From CAVXGU01 sp963761615 (lineage in GTDB: Bacteria; Acidobacteriota; Vicinamibacteria; Vicinamibacterales; CAVVIG01): a DNA stretch of 64,000 nucleotides. The position numbers were made by a program, and so were the translations under genes. Shown in pieces: positions 1 to 11,265 of this stretch (positions are counted from its first letter, which is position 1; each line of letters opens with the position of its first letter). Below the pieces are notes generated by a model. That model saw nothing but the letters and a program-made list of their open reading frames with translations. It did no database searches and had not been told where the DNA came from. The DNA lies in contig CAVXGU010000004.1 of NCBI GenBank assembly GCA_963761615.1, positions 186,001-250,000 of the forward strand, given 5' to 3'.

Positions 1-1
1 A

Positions 2-3583
<3,582 letters not shown>

Positions 3584-3610
3584 GGGGGATCGCGTCGGCG
3601 CCGTCGATGT

Positions 3611-3681
3611 ATAAAAAATGATGATAAATATCGAAACAATATTGCTTTGACTTCTAGTGGAGCGGCGACCAGACTCGTTTC
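3611..3681 (+). promoter_or_regulatory. AT-rich intergenic patch upstream of the methyltransferase
   Basis: A short, strikingly AT-rich stretch in GC-rich surroundings follows the restored NRPS stop. It contains runs of A, a CAATATTG palindrome and a TTGACT hexamer at 3647-3652 that could act as a -35 element. No convincing -10 box sits at the right distance. A promoter or upstream activating region for the following gene is plausible but not shown. Confidence 0.3.
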
Positions 3682-4323
3682 ATGACCGATGCGGCCGTGA
3701 ACCTCTGGACGAACCACGAACACGCGAAGCAGTATCTCGAGCGGGCGGATACGATTCCTCACCGCGTCGAGGGTGAATCGGCGCTGCTCGAGTGGATGCC
3801 GGCGCACCCGTCACGCGTGCTCGATCTCGGCAGTGGCGGTGGCCGGCTGCTGGCGCTGGTGATTGACGCGTGCGCGCCGGCGGAAGCCGTCGCCCTGGAC
3901 TTCTCGCCGGAGATGCTCCAGCGGCTGCGCGATCGCTTCCGCGGTCTCCCGGGTGTCAGCGTCGCCGCACACGATCTCGACGCGCCCCTGCCCGACGCGC
4001 TCGGCACGTTCGACGCGGTGGTCTCGAGCTTCGCCATTCACCACGTGCGCCACGCACGCAAGCGCAGCCTGTACGCCGAGGTGTTCGCGCGCCTCCGGCC
4101 GGGCGGCGTCTTCTGCAATCTGGAGCACGTGGCGTCGCCCACCGAAGCGCTGCACGAGGGGTTCCTGGCGGCGCTGGGGCTGCGGCCGGACGAGGAGGAC
4201 CCGTCGAACAAGCTGCTGGGCGTCCACGAGCAGTTGCAGTGGCTGCGCGAGATCGGGTTCGCCGATGTCGATTGCCACTGGAAGTGGCGCGAGCTGGCGC
4301 TGCTGGCCGGCGTCCGGCGGTAG
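3682..4323 (+). CDS. Class I SAM-dependent methyltransferase
   Basis: This 213-residue protein has the class I methyltransferase fold signature: motif I VLDLGSGGGRLL at about residues 46-57, an acidic strand end in AVALDFSPEML, and a post-motif FDAVVSSFAIHHV typical of small-molecule methyltransferases of the ubiquinone/trans-aconitate type. There is no signal peptide or membrane segment, so it is cytosolic. The substrate cannot be told from sequence. Its position directly behind an NRPS release module, on the same strand, makes tailoring of the peptide possible, but the intervening AT-rich gap suggests its own promoter. The ATG at 3682 is the first start that leaves the N-terminus intact. 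Confidence 0.85.
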   Translation: MTDAAVNLWTNHEHAKQYLERADTIPHRVEGESALLEWMPAHPSRVLDLGSGGGRLLALVIDACAPAEAVALDFSPEMLQRLRDRFRGLPGVSVAAHDLDAPLPDALGTFDAVVSSFAIHHVRHARKRSLYAEVFARLRPGGVFCNLEHVASPTEALHEGFLAALGLRPDEEDPSNKLLGVHEQLQWLREIGFADVDCHWKWRELALLAGVRR

Positions 4324-4406
4324 CCGGGCCGTCTCGAGCACCCGCACGGCCGGGAGCGCCGGCCGATCTCGCGTACAGTGATGCGGACGAGGAGGCCGGC
4401 GGGCGG

Positions 4407-5282
4407 ATGCCATTGCCCTGGGTGCTCCCGGCGTCGGCGGTGATCGCCGGTGGACTGGGGCTGTTCTGGCTCGTGCGGGGACTGACGACAGGACGCGCGG
4501 TCGGCGTGTTCGGCACGGCCGATCGTGCCGGACACCCGGGACTGTTCTGGCTGCACATTGCCGTCAGCGCCGGGTTGGTCGGCGTCGTGGCGACATACCT
4601 CGCCTGGACCGCGGTGACGAGCGGCGTGGTGCCCGGAACCTTCCGGGCCGTTCACCCTGTCGCCTTCTCCGGCGATGCCCCGGCGGCTCCGGTCCCGCGG
4701 GCGTCGGTGTCGGGCTGCGACGCGCCCGGCCCCCGCGTGTGCCTGGTCGAGGCGGGGGCGGCGCCGGACGTCTCGGTGGAGTTCCTCGCCAGCTACTACT
4801 CGACGTTGCTCGGCGCGCCCGTCGGGGTCCTCGAGCCGATCACCCTCACCCAGCGCGCGCGGGGGCACCGTCTCGTCGACCCGCAGCGATCGCAGGTGGG
4901 GGTCGGGGCGCTCATCGATCTGGCGCGCGAAACCTACCCGACGCTCTGGGCCGATCGAGGCACGACGATCCTGATTCTCACGGGGAACGACCTCTGGGTC
5001 GAGAACCATCCCGACCGGCGCTACGTGTTCGGCTCGCTGGTCGAGCGTCGCGGCGGTGGCGGGTTTGCGGTGGTCTCCTCGGCCCGGATGGATCCCGCGG
5101 CGTACGGCCGCGCGTCCGATGCCGCGCTGGTCGAGCGTCGCGTCCGCGCGCTCATCGGCAAGTACCTGGCCGTCCTGCGCTATGGCGAACGGTTGAGCCA
5201 CGACCCGTCCAGCCCCGTCTTCGACCCCATTCAGTCGGTTTCCGATCTGGACGGCATGCGGCCGTTCGCACCGCCGCGATAG
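4407..5282 (+). CDS. Membrane-anchored protein of unknown function, archaemetzincin-like C-terminal half
   Basis: This 291-residue protein starts at the ATG at 4407. Two hydrophobic stretches in the first 75 residues (LPASAVIAGGLGLFWLV and LHIAVSAGLVGVVATYLAW) should anchor it in the membrane. The rest is soluble and has a pattern loosely like archaemetzincins: FLASYY, ILTGNDLW, FAVVSSARMDP, then a helix RRVRALIGKYLAVLRYG and DPSSPVFDPI. The zinc motif HExxH expected in that helix is absent, so it should not be an active metalloprotease of that type. The family assignment is a weak, by-eye resemblance. It follows the methyltransferase after 83 bases and may be co-transcribed with it. Confidence 0.6.
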   Translation: MPLPWVLPASAVIAGGLGLFWLVRGLTTGRAVGVFGTADRAGHPGLFWLHIAVSAGLVGVVATYLAWTAVTSGVVPGTFRAVHPVAFSGDAPAAPVPRASVSGCDAPGPRVCLVEAGAAPDVSVEFLASYYSTLLGAPVGVLEPITLTQRARGHRLVDPQRSQVGVGALIDLARETYPTLWADRGTTILILTGNDLWVENHPDRRYVFGSLVERRGGGGFAVVSSARMDPAAYGRASDAALVERRVRALIGKYLAVLRYGERLSHDPSSPVFDPIQSVSDLDGMRPFAPPR

Positions 5283-5291
5283 CCGACGGCG

Positions 5292-5406
5292 GCAGGCCTG
5301 AAGGCCTGCGCTACGGCGATTGGCAGGCCTGAAGGCTTGCGCTACGGCGATTGGCAGGCCTGAAGGCCTGCCCCACCTCTGCTGTAGCGCAGACCTTCAG
5401 GTCTGC
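5292..5406. repeat. Cluster of four palindromic elements (GGCCTGAAGGCC type)
   Basis: Four copies of a 23-bp element built on the palindrome GCAGGCCTGAAGGCCTGC followed by GCTAC lie at 5292-5314, 5323-5345, 5354-5376 and, inverted, 5384-5406. The last copy is changed to CAGACCTGAAGGTCTG with compensating substitutions in both arms, which indicates that the hairpin is conserved rather than the exact sequence. A related copy lies at 40582-40605. These resemble REP-type extragenic palindromes. Confidence 0.85.
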
Positions 5407-5410
5407 CGTC

Positions 5411-5518
5411 AGAGCCGAGAGCCGAGAGCCGAGAGCCGAGAGCCGAGAGCCGAGAGCCGAGAGCCGAGAGCCGAGAGCCGAGAGCCGAGAGCCGAGAGCC
5501 GAGAGCCGAGAGCCGAGC
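5411..5518. repeat. 7-bp tandem array, about 15 copies of AGAGCCG
   Basis: Perfect head-to-tail copies of the heptamer AGAGCCG fill this stretch, directly after the palindrome cluster and just before the stop of the ABC ATPase gene on the other strand. There are no spacers, so it is not a CRISPR array. Because 7 is not a multiple of 3, the array is open in several frames and yields spurious frames rich in RAESREP. Confidence 0.95.
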
Positions 5519-5537
5519 GCCGGGCGCCGATCGCCGG

Positions 5538-6539
5538 TCAGTCTTCCAGCGGAAAGTGACAGGCCGCCACCTGTCCCGGCAGATGGGTCCGGAGCTCGGG
5601 CTCGACCTCGGAGCAGGTCGGGAACTGCGCCTTCGGACATCTCGGGTGGAAGCGGCAGCCCGACGGCGGATCGAGCGGAGACGGCACGTCGCCGTGGAGG
5701 ATGATCCGCGTCCGCCGCGCCGCGGCATCGGGATCCGCGATTGGGACGGCCGACAGCAGCGCGCCCGTGTACGGATGCCGCGGATGGGCGTACAGCGTGT
5801 CGACGGGCGCCTCCTCGACGATCTTGCCCAGATACATGACCGCGACCCGGCTGGCGAGATAGCGCACGACCGCGAGGTCGTGCGCGATGAAGACGTAGGT
5901 CAACCGGAATTCCGTCTGGAGCTGGGCGAGCAGGTTGAGGATCTGCGCCTGGATCGAGACGTCCAGCGCCGACACCGGCTCGTCGCAGACGACGAGCCGC
6001 GGGCGGAGCGCGAGCGCGCGCGCGACGCCGATGCGCTGGCGTTGTCCTCCCGAGAACGCGTGCGGGTAGCGGTTGACGTGCTCCGGATTGAGCCCGACGA
6101 GCCCCATCAGCCGCCGGACCTCGTCGGGAATGTCCTGGCGCCGCACCGTCCCGTGGATGCGCAGGGGCGCGCCGATGATGGCCCCCACCGTCTTGCGCGG
6201 GTTCAGCGAGGCGTACGGATCCTGGAAGATCATCTGTGCCTGGCGCCGCAGTCCGCGGAGCTCCCTCCCGCGCTTGCGGGTCACATCGTCGCCGTCGAAG
6301 ACGATCCGGCCCGATGTCGGTTCCTGGAGCCTGAGGATCACGCGGGCCAGCGTCGACTTGCCGCAGCCGGACTCGCCGACGAGCCCGAGCGTCTCGCCCG
6401 GCCAGACGCGCAGCGTGACGCCGTCCACCGCCCGCACGCGTCCGACGGTGTGCGAGACGAGCAGGCCCCGCGCGACGGGGAAGTGCTTCGTGAGGTTCTC
6501 GATCTCGAGGAGCGGACGGTCAGCAGTCACGGGGCTCAT
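5538..6539 (-). CDS. dppF: Peptide/solute ABC transporter ATP-binding protein (DppF/OppF family)
   Basis: A 333-residue ATPase that energises the importer encoded upstream, acting at the inner face of the membrane. It has Walker A GESGCGKST (residues 55-63), signature FSGGQRQR, Walker B LVVCDEPVSALD, and the C-terminal oligopeptide-transporter region with the cysteine-bearing FHPRCPKA. It is last in a five-gene operon and its ATG overlaps the end of the preceding ATPase gene by four bases (ATGA), so translation is coupled. The substrate (di- or oligopeptides, or another small solute) cannot be fixed from the ATPase. Confidence 0.95.
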   Translation of the reverse strand: MSPVTADRPLLEIENLTKHFPVARGLLVSHTVGRVRAVDGVTLRVWPGETLGLVGESGCGKSTLARVILRLQEPTSGRIVFDGDDVTRKRGRELRGLRRQAQMIFQDPYASLNPRKTVGAIIGAPLRIHGTVRRQDIPDEVRRLMGLVGLNPEHVNRYPHAFSGGQRQRIGVARALALRPRLVVCDEPVSALDVSIQAQILNLLAQLQTEFRLTYVFIAHDLAVVRYLASRVAVMYLGKIVEEAPVDTLYAHPRHPYTGALLSAVPIADPDAAARRTRIILHGDVPSPLDPPSGCRFHPRCPKAQFPTCSEVEPELRTHLPGQVAACHFPLED

Positions 6540-7558
6540 GCGTCCGTCCTGTCCGAGCCGACCGTTGCGTGCCCGATTCGATCCTTCTCGTCAGCCGGAA
6601 GGTGACACGCGTCGCGGTGCGCGCCGCCGGCCGGCCCGAGCTCCGGCACGGCGGTGCGGCAGACGTCCATCGCGTAGCCGCAGCGCGGGTGGAAGGCGCA
6701 GCCCGACGGCACGTGGATGAGCGACGGGGGGTGTCCCTCGATGGGCCGCAGGGGCTCGTCGCGGCGCTGGTCCAGCCGCGGAATCGACTGCAGCAGGCCC
6801 CACGTGTACGGATGATGCGGGCGGTAGAAGATGTCCCGATCGACGCCCGTCTCCACGATCCGGCCGGCGTACATCACGGCGATCCGGTCGCAGTGTTCGG
6901 CCACGACTCCGAGGTCGTGCGTGATCAGGATGACGGCCATCGAGAGCTCGTGCTGCATCCGCTCGATCAGATCGAGGATCTGCGCCTGGACGGTCACGTC
7001 CAGGGCCGTCGTGGGCTCGTCGGCGATGAGGAGGTCGGGCTCGAGGGCGAGCGCCATCGCGATCATCGCGCGCTGGCGCATGCCGCCCGAGAACTCGTGC
7101 GGATACTGGGCCGCGCGCTCGCGCGGCTGCGGGATGCCGACTTTCTCGAGGAGCCCGACCGCGGCCTCCCGCCCGTCCCGCTTCGTCGCGCCGCGGTGCA
7201 CCTCGAAGACCTCGGCGATCTGGTCGCCCACGCGGAGCACGGGGTTCAACGCCGTCAGCGGATCCTGGAAGATCATTCCGATGCGGGACCCCCGAAGCCG
7301 CCGCATCCGATCCCGGGACAGCGCGAGGAGATCGTCGCCGCGAAACACGGCGCGGCCCGACACCCGCGCGACGTCGCCACCGACCAGTCCCATCACGGTC
7401 AGCATGGCGACGCTCTTGCCCGATCCGGACTCCCCGACAATCCCCAGCGTTTCGCCGCGGTCGATCGCGAGCGAGATCCCGTCGACCGCCTTGACCAGCC
7501 CTTCGCGGGTGGGGAAGTGCACGTGCAGGTTCTCGACCTGCAGGAGGGGATCGGCCAC
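6536..7558 (-). CDS. dppD: Peptide/solute ABC transporter ATP-binding protein (DppD/OppD family)
   Basis: A 340-residue partner ATPase with Walker A GESGSGKS (residues 42-49), signature FSGGMRQRA, Walker B LLIADEPTTALD, and the C-terminal CAFHPRC segment typical of oligopeptide transporter ATPases. It starts with GTG at 7558, immediately after the TAG stop of the permease gene. It probably forms a heterodimer with the DppF-type subunit, as in Dpp and Opp systems. Confidence 0.95.
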   Translation of the reverse strand: MADPLLQVENLHVHFPTREGLVKAVDGISLAIDRGETLGIVGESGSGKSVAMLTVMGLVGGDVARVSGRAVFRGDDLLALSRDRMRRLRGSRIGMIFQDPLTALNPVLRVGDQIAEVFEVHRGATKRDGREAAVGLLEKVGIPQPRERAAQYPHEFSGGMRQRAMIAMALALEPDLLIADEPTTALDVTVQAQILDLIERMQHELSMAVILITHDLGVVAEHCDRIAVMYAGRIVETGVDRDIFYRPHHPYTWGLLQSIPRLDQRRDEPLRPIEGHPPSLIHVPSGCAFHPRCGYAMDVCRTAVPELGPAGGAHRDACHLPADEKDRIGHATVGSDRTDA

Positions 7559-8476
7559 CTACTCGCCCCGCAGCTGCTGGTGGGGATCGAAGGCGTCGCG
7601 GAGGCCGTCGCCCAGGAAATTGACCGCGAGCACGGTGATCAGGATGGCGAGGCCCGGAAACCACACGAGCCAGGGCGCGATGAGCGTGAAGTTCTGCGCG
7701 TCGTTCAGCAGGTTGCCCCAGGACGGCGTGGGAGGCTGGATGCCGAAGCCCAGGAAGCTCAGCGCCGACTCGGCGAGGATGGCGGCCGCCACGCCCAGCG
7801 TGACGTTCACGATCATCGGCCCGAGGGCGTTCGGCATGATCTCGCCGAAGATGATGCTCGCGTCGGACGCCCCGGACGCGCGGGCGGCCTCGACGAACTC
7901 CTTTTCCTTGAGCGAGAGGAACACGCCGCGCACGATGCGGGCCTCGCCCATCCAGAAGAACAGCGACAGGATCAGGACGATGTCGAAGACGCTGCCGCCG
8001 AGGGCGCGCGAGGCGACGATCAGGATGACGAGAAACGGGATCGCGAGGAACAGGTCGGTCACGCGCATCAGCAGGTTGTCGGCCCAGCCGCCGTAGTAGC
8101 CGGCGAGGGCGCCGACCAGCCCTCCGATGACGCCCGCCGACAGCGCAACCGCCAGTCCCACGAGCAGCGAGATCCGCCCGCCGTAGAGGACGCGCGCGAA
8201 CTCGTCGCGCCCCAGGTTGTCGGTGCCGAACCAGTGGGCGGCGCCCGGATCCGACAGCATCGCCCCGAGGTCCTGCTGCACCACGCCGTAGTGGGCGATG
8301 AACGGCGCGAAGAGCACGGCCAGGCCGATCAGGACGAGAACCGCCAGGCTCGCCATCGCGAGCCGGTGCGCCTGGAAGCGCTGCCACGACAGCTGGCCGG
8401 GGCTGAGGAGGATCTCGGCCGGGTCGGCGTCGGCGCTCGCGCCCGGGGCGCCGGGGGGGGCAGCCGGATCAGGCAT
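7559..8476 (-). CDS. dppC: Peptide/solute ABC transporter permease (DppC family)
   Basis: A 305-residue inner-membrane permease with an N-terminal cytoplasmic segment, a first membrane helix (MASLAVLVLIGLAVLFAPF), the DppC-type periplasmic part HWFGTDNLGRDEFARVLYGGR, and the coupling loop EAARASGASDASIIFGEIMPN that contacts the ATPases. Its start overlaps the end of the DppB-type gene by eight bases. It pairs with that protein to form the translocation pore. Confidence 0.95.
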   Translation of the reverse strand: MPDPAAPPGAPGASADADPAEILLSPGQLSWQRFQAHRLAMASLAVLVLIGLAVLFAPFIAHYGVVQQDLGAMLSDPGAAHWFGTDNLGRDEFARVLYGGRISLLVGLAVALSAGVIGGLVGALAGYYGGWADNLLMRVTDLFLAIPFLVILIVASRALGGSVFDIVLILSLFFWMGEARIVRGVFLSLKEKEFVEAARASGASDASIIFGEIMPNALGPMIVNVTLGVAAAILAESALSFLGFGIQPPTPSWGNLLNDAQNFTLIAPWLVWFPGLAILITVLAVNFLGDGLRDAFDPHQQLRGE

Positions 8477-9446
8477 AGCGGATGCGCGGATCGAGCACCG
8501 CGTAGGCGATGTCGGCTGCGAGATTGAAGAGGATCACGAAGGTCACCGTGATCATGAGCCACGGCAGGATCTGCGGGTAGTCGCCGTTGGTCATGGCGGT
8601 GATGAAGAACTTGCCCATCCCGGGCCACTGGAAGATCTGCTCGGTGATGATGAGGCCGGCGGCCATCGCGCCCACGTCGATCCCGAGCTGCGTCGTGAGC
8701 GGAATGAGCGCGTTCCGCAGCGCGTGGTGCAGGATCACGCGGCGCTCCCCCAGGCCCTTCGCGCGCGCCGTGCGGAGATAGTCGGCGTGCAGGACCTCCA
8801 GCATGCTCGCGCGCGTGTAGCGGCTGTACACCGCGAGCAGCTGCACCGACAGGACCAGCGCCGGGGCCGCGAGGTGTCGCAGCAGGTCGACCGGCGAGAG
8901 CCCGGTCGTGCCGGGCGTGCGCATCCCTGCCGTGTAGAGGATCGGCGCGCTCAGATGGAACCAGCGGGTCAGGTAGAGGCCGAACAGGATCTGGAGCAGC
9001 AGGGCGAACCAGAAGTTCGGGATCGAGAGCCCGAGAAAGGCGCCGCCGGTGGCGATGGTGTCGAAGATCGAATACTGGCGCAGCGCGGAGATGACGCCGA
9101 TCGCGACGCCGACGACGAGCGAGAGCAGGATGCCGGCCGCGCCGAGAATGGCGGAGTTGACCAGCGCCTCCCGGATGTCCGCGCCGACGGGCGCGCCGGT
9201 GATGAGCGAGCTGCCCCAGTCGCCCCGCACGAAGTGCGACAGCCAGCCCACGTACTGCGCCGGCCCCGACTTGTCGAGCCCGAGCTGCTGGCGGACGCGC
9301 GCGATGTCGGCCTGGCTGACGCGGGGATTCGATCGCATCAGCGCCGTCGGATCCGCGGTGGCGTGGACGACGGCGAAGACCAGAACGCTCGAGAGGAGGA
9401 GGACGGGGACGGAGAAGAGCAGGCGTCGGATCGCGTAGCGGAGCAT
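8469..9446 (-). CDS. dppB: Peptide/solute ABC transporter permease (DppB family)
   Basis: A 325-residue polytopic permease. The N-terminus MLRYAIRRLLFSVPVLLLSS is the usual DppB first helix. The ABC coupling motif is DYLRTARAKGLGERRVI, followed by HHALRNALIPL. It is separated by only three bases from the stop of the binding-protein gene and overlaps the next permease, which supports one polycistronic message. Confidence 0.95.
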   Translation of the reverse strand: MLRYAIRRLLFSVPVLLLSSVLVFAVVHATADPTALMRSNPRVSQADIARVRQQLGLDKSGPAQYVGWLSHFVRGDWGSSLITGAPVGADIREALVNSAILGAAGILLSLVVGVAIGVISALRQYSIFDTIATGGAFLGLSIPNFWFALLLQILFGLYLTRWFHLSAPILYTAGMRTPGTTGLSPVDLLRHLAAPALVLSVQLLAVYSRYTRASMLEVLHADYLRTARAKGLGERRVILHHALRNALIPLTTQLGIDVGAMAAGLIITEQIFQWPGMGKFFITAMTNGDYPQILPWLMITVTFVILFNLAADIAYAVLDPRIRYA

Positions 9447-9449
9447 GTC

Positions 9450-11234
9450 CTACTGGCAGGCGCCCGGGCTCGCGCAGTACCACTCGTCGAGGTTCGCGAA
9501 CGCGCTCAGAATCGACTCGACGTAGTCCCCGATCGGTCCCGCGATCTTGTCGCGCCGCCACGCGACGAGATCGGGCAGCTGGTAGAGCGGCAGGAGCACG
9601 TGATCGGACGCCTCGGCGGCGTACGCCGACTGGAGCAGCGCCGCCCGCTTGTCGACCTCCAGCGCCTGGTTCGCCTGGGCGAAGTCCGTGTCGGCGTCGC
9701 GGTTGCACCAGCGCGTGACGTTCTGTCCCGACCAGCCGTTCTGACTCGTCGGGATGGAATCACAGCCGAGGAGCGACTTGACGTCGGGGTCCGGGCTGCC
9801 GCCCTGTGCGTAGTCGCCCATCGCGAACTGTCCTTTGGGCAGGATGTTCGAGAACAGATCCCCCGCCTGGTAGTTGCGGACCACGAGCTTGAAGCCGGCC
9901 GCCTTCGCCTTCGGAATCTCGAGCGCCTGCGTCGTCTCGCGGCGCGCGTTGCCGGCGACCGTCGCGTAGTCGACGGTGAGGTCCTGGCCGTTCTTCCGGC
10001 AGTAGCCGCCGGAGGCGACCCCGCCGCAGTCCCAGCCCGCCGCCGTCAGGATGCTCATCGCGTGCGCCGGGTCGTAATGGAACTTCGCGAACGGCGTGCC
10101 CCCCGGCCCCTGGCACCAGGGGCCGACGTTGGCGTAGGCAATCGCCCCGCAGGCGAGGACTTCGGCCGAGGGGTTGTTCAGCTTGATGATCGCGTCGATG
10201 ACCGCCTGGCGGTCGATGGCGTACATGAGCGCTTCGCGGACGCGCGGGTCGTCGAGCGGCGGGTGCTGGATGTTGAACCAGAGGGCTTCGAAGTACGTGC
10301 CGGCCCCGGCCTTCACTTCGGCGTTCGGGTTCGCCTGGATCTGACGCAGTAGGCTGACGTTGGACGGCTGCGGCCAGATCGCGCTCACCTCGCCCGAGAG
10401 CAGCGAGTTGATCTCGGTGGCCTGATCCTCGCGCGGTACGAACGTCACCTGATCCAGGTACGGCTGATGGCCCCAGTACTTCGGATTCCGCACCAGCACG
10501 GCCTGCTGTTTGTCCCACGACTGGAGGATCCACGGTCCGCCCGAGAACGGCACCGACGAGTTCATCGCCGTGCGCAGGTCCGGCTTCTCCGGGTCCACGT
10601 TCGGGAAGGCCGTCTTCTCGAGAATCCCCTGGAACGGGCCGCCGAAGAGATCCTCCCAGTCGACGACGACCTGCTTGAAGCGGATGACGACGGTGTGGGG
10701 ATCGGGGCCGGTGATCCCGGTGATCTGATCGTAGCCGACCGTGATCTGCGCCCCGGTCGTGTGCATGACCGCCTTCCACGTGAAGTCGAAGTCCGCGGCG
10801 GTGATCGGGGTGCCGTCGGCCCAGACCGCGCGGGGATCGAGATGGTAGGTGATCGTGAACGGGCCGGTCGCAATCCCGCCGTTCTCGAGCGTCGGCGCCT
10901 CGGTCAGCAGGGGAGACGCGATCCAGTTGCTCTTGTCGTCGAGCGTCATCGCCTTGGGGATGACGGGATTGAGCATGGACCAGAAGACGAACGACACCTG
11001 CGCGCAGGTGGTGATGGGGTTGAGGCACTGGGCCCACTGTTCGGCGCCGATCACGATGCGACCGCCGCGCGTCGGCGTCGAGGCCGCCGCAGGCGGCGTC
11101 GACGATGAGGGCTGGCCGCCGCCGCACGCGCCAGCCAGAAGGCCCGCAACCAGGACGCCGACGAGGGCGCGCCGCTGAATCAATCCGGAACCTCGAGGGG
11201 AGCCACGCCGCCTGTCTCGGAAAAGATGGGTCAT
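9450..11234 (-). CDS. dppA: ABC transporter substrate-binding protein (SBP family 5), lipoprotein-like
   Basis: The periplasmic receptor of the importer, about 594 residues from the ATG at 11234. A GTG at 11258 would add eight residues that do not improve the signal peptide. The N-terminus has a basic region, a hydrophobic stretch (ALVGVLVAGLLAGAC) and a Cys-Gly-Gly-Gly end, resembling a lipoprotein signal with an imperfect lipobox. Family 5 signatures include DPRAVWADGTPITAADFDFTWK and RVREALMYAIDRQAVIDAI. The protein is long for this family, and family 5 receptors bind peptides, nickel, opines and sugars, so the ligand is open. A TACAAT hexamer directly precedes the ATG. Confidence 0.93.
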   Translation of the reverse strand: MTHLFRDRRRGSPRGSGLIQRRALVGVLVAGLLAGACGGGQPSSSTPPAAASTPTRGGRIVIGAEQWAQCLNPITTCAQVSFVFWSMLNPVIPKAMTLDDKSNWIASPLLTEAPTLENGGIATGPFTITYHLDPRAVWADGTPITAADFDFTWKAVMHTTGAQITVGYDQITGITGPDPHTVVIRFKQVVVDWEDLFGGPFQGILEKTAFPNVDPEKPDLRTAMNSSVPFSGGPWILQSWDKQQAVLVRNPKYWGHQPYLDQVTFVPREDQATEINSLLSGEVSAIWPQPSNVSLLRQIQANPNAEVKAGAGTYFEALWFNIQHPPLDDPRVREALMYAIDRQAVIDAIIKLNNPSAEVLACGAIAYANVGPWCQGPGGTPFAKFHYDPAHAMSILTAAGWDCGGVASGGYCRKNGQDLTVDYATVAGNARRETTQALEIPKAKAAGFKLVVRNYQAGDLFSNILPKGQFAMGDYAQGGSPDPDVKSLLGCDSIPTSQNGWSGQNVTRWCNRDADTDFAQANQALEVDKRAALLQSAYAAEASDHVLLPLYQLPDLVAWRRDKIAGPIGDYVESILSAFANLDEWYCASPGACQ

Positions 11235-11265
11235 TGTAGCTGATTGGTCGGCGGCCACGGGCGCT

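Noticed and set aside
5411..5518. Possible CRISPR array
   Set aside because: Units are 7 bp, contiguous and without spacers; no cas genes in the window.
5320..5559. Short open frames through the repeat island, giving MAGLKACAT and RAESREP peptides
   Set aside because: They translate the palindromes and the 7-bp array; no start context and no conserved protein character.
8298..10352. Long plus-strand frame opposite the ABC importer genes
   Set aside because: Same antisense effect; the five importer genes with motifs lie on the minus strand.
11229..11240. TACAAT directly before the dppA ATG as a promoter for a leaderless message
   Set aside because: The hexamer touches the start codon, so transcription would begin inside the gene; no -35 is visible and the GTG-start reading remains possible.
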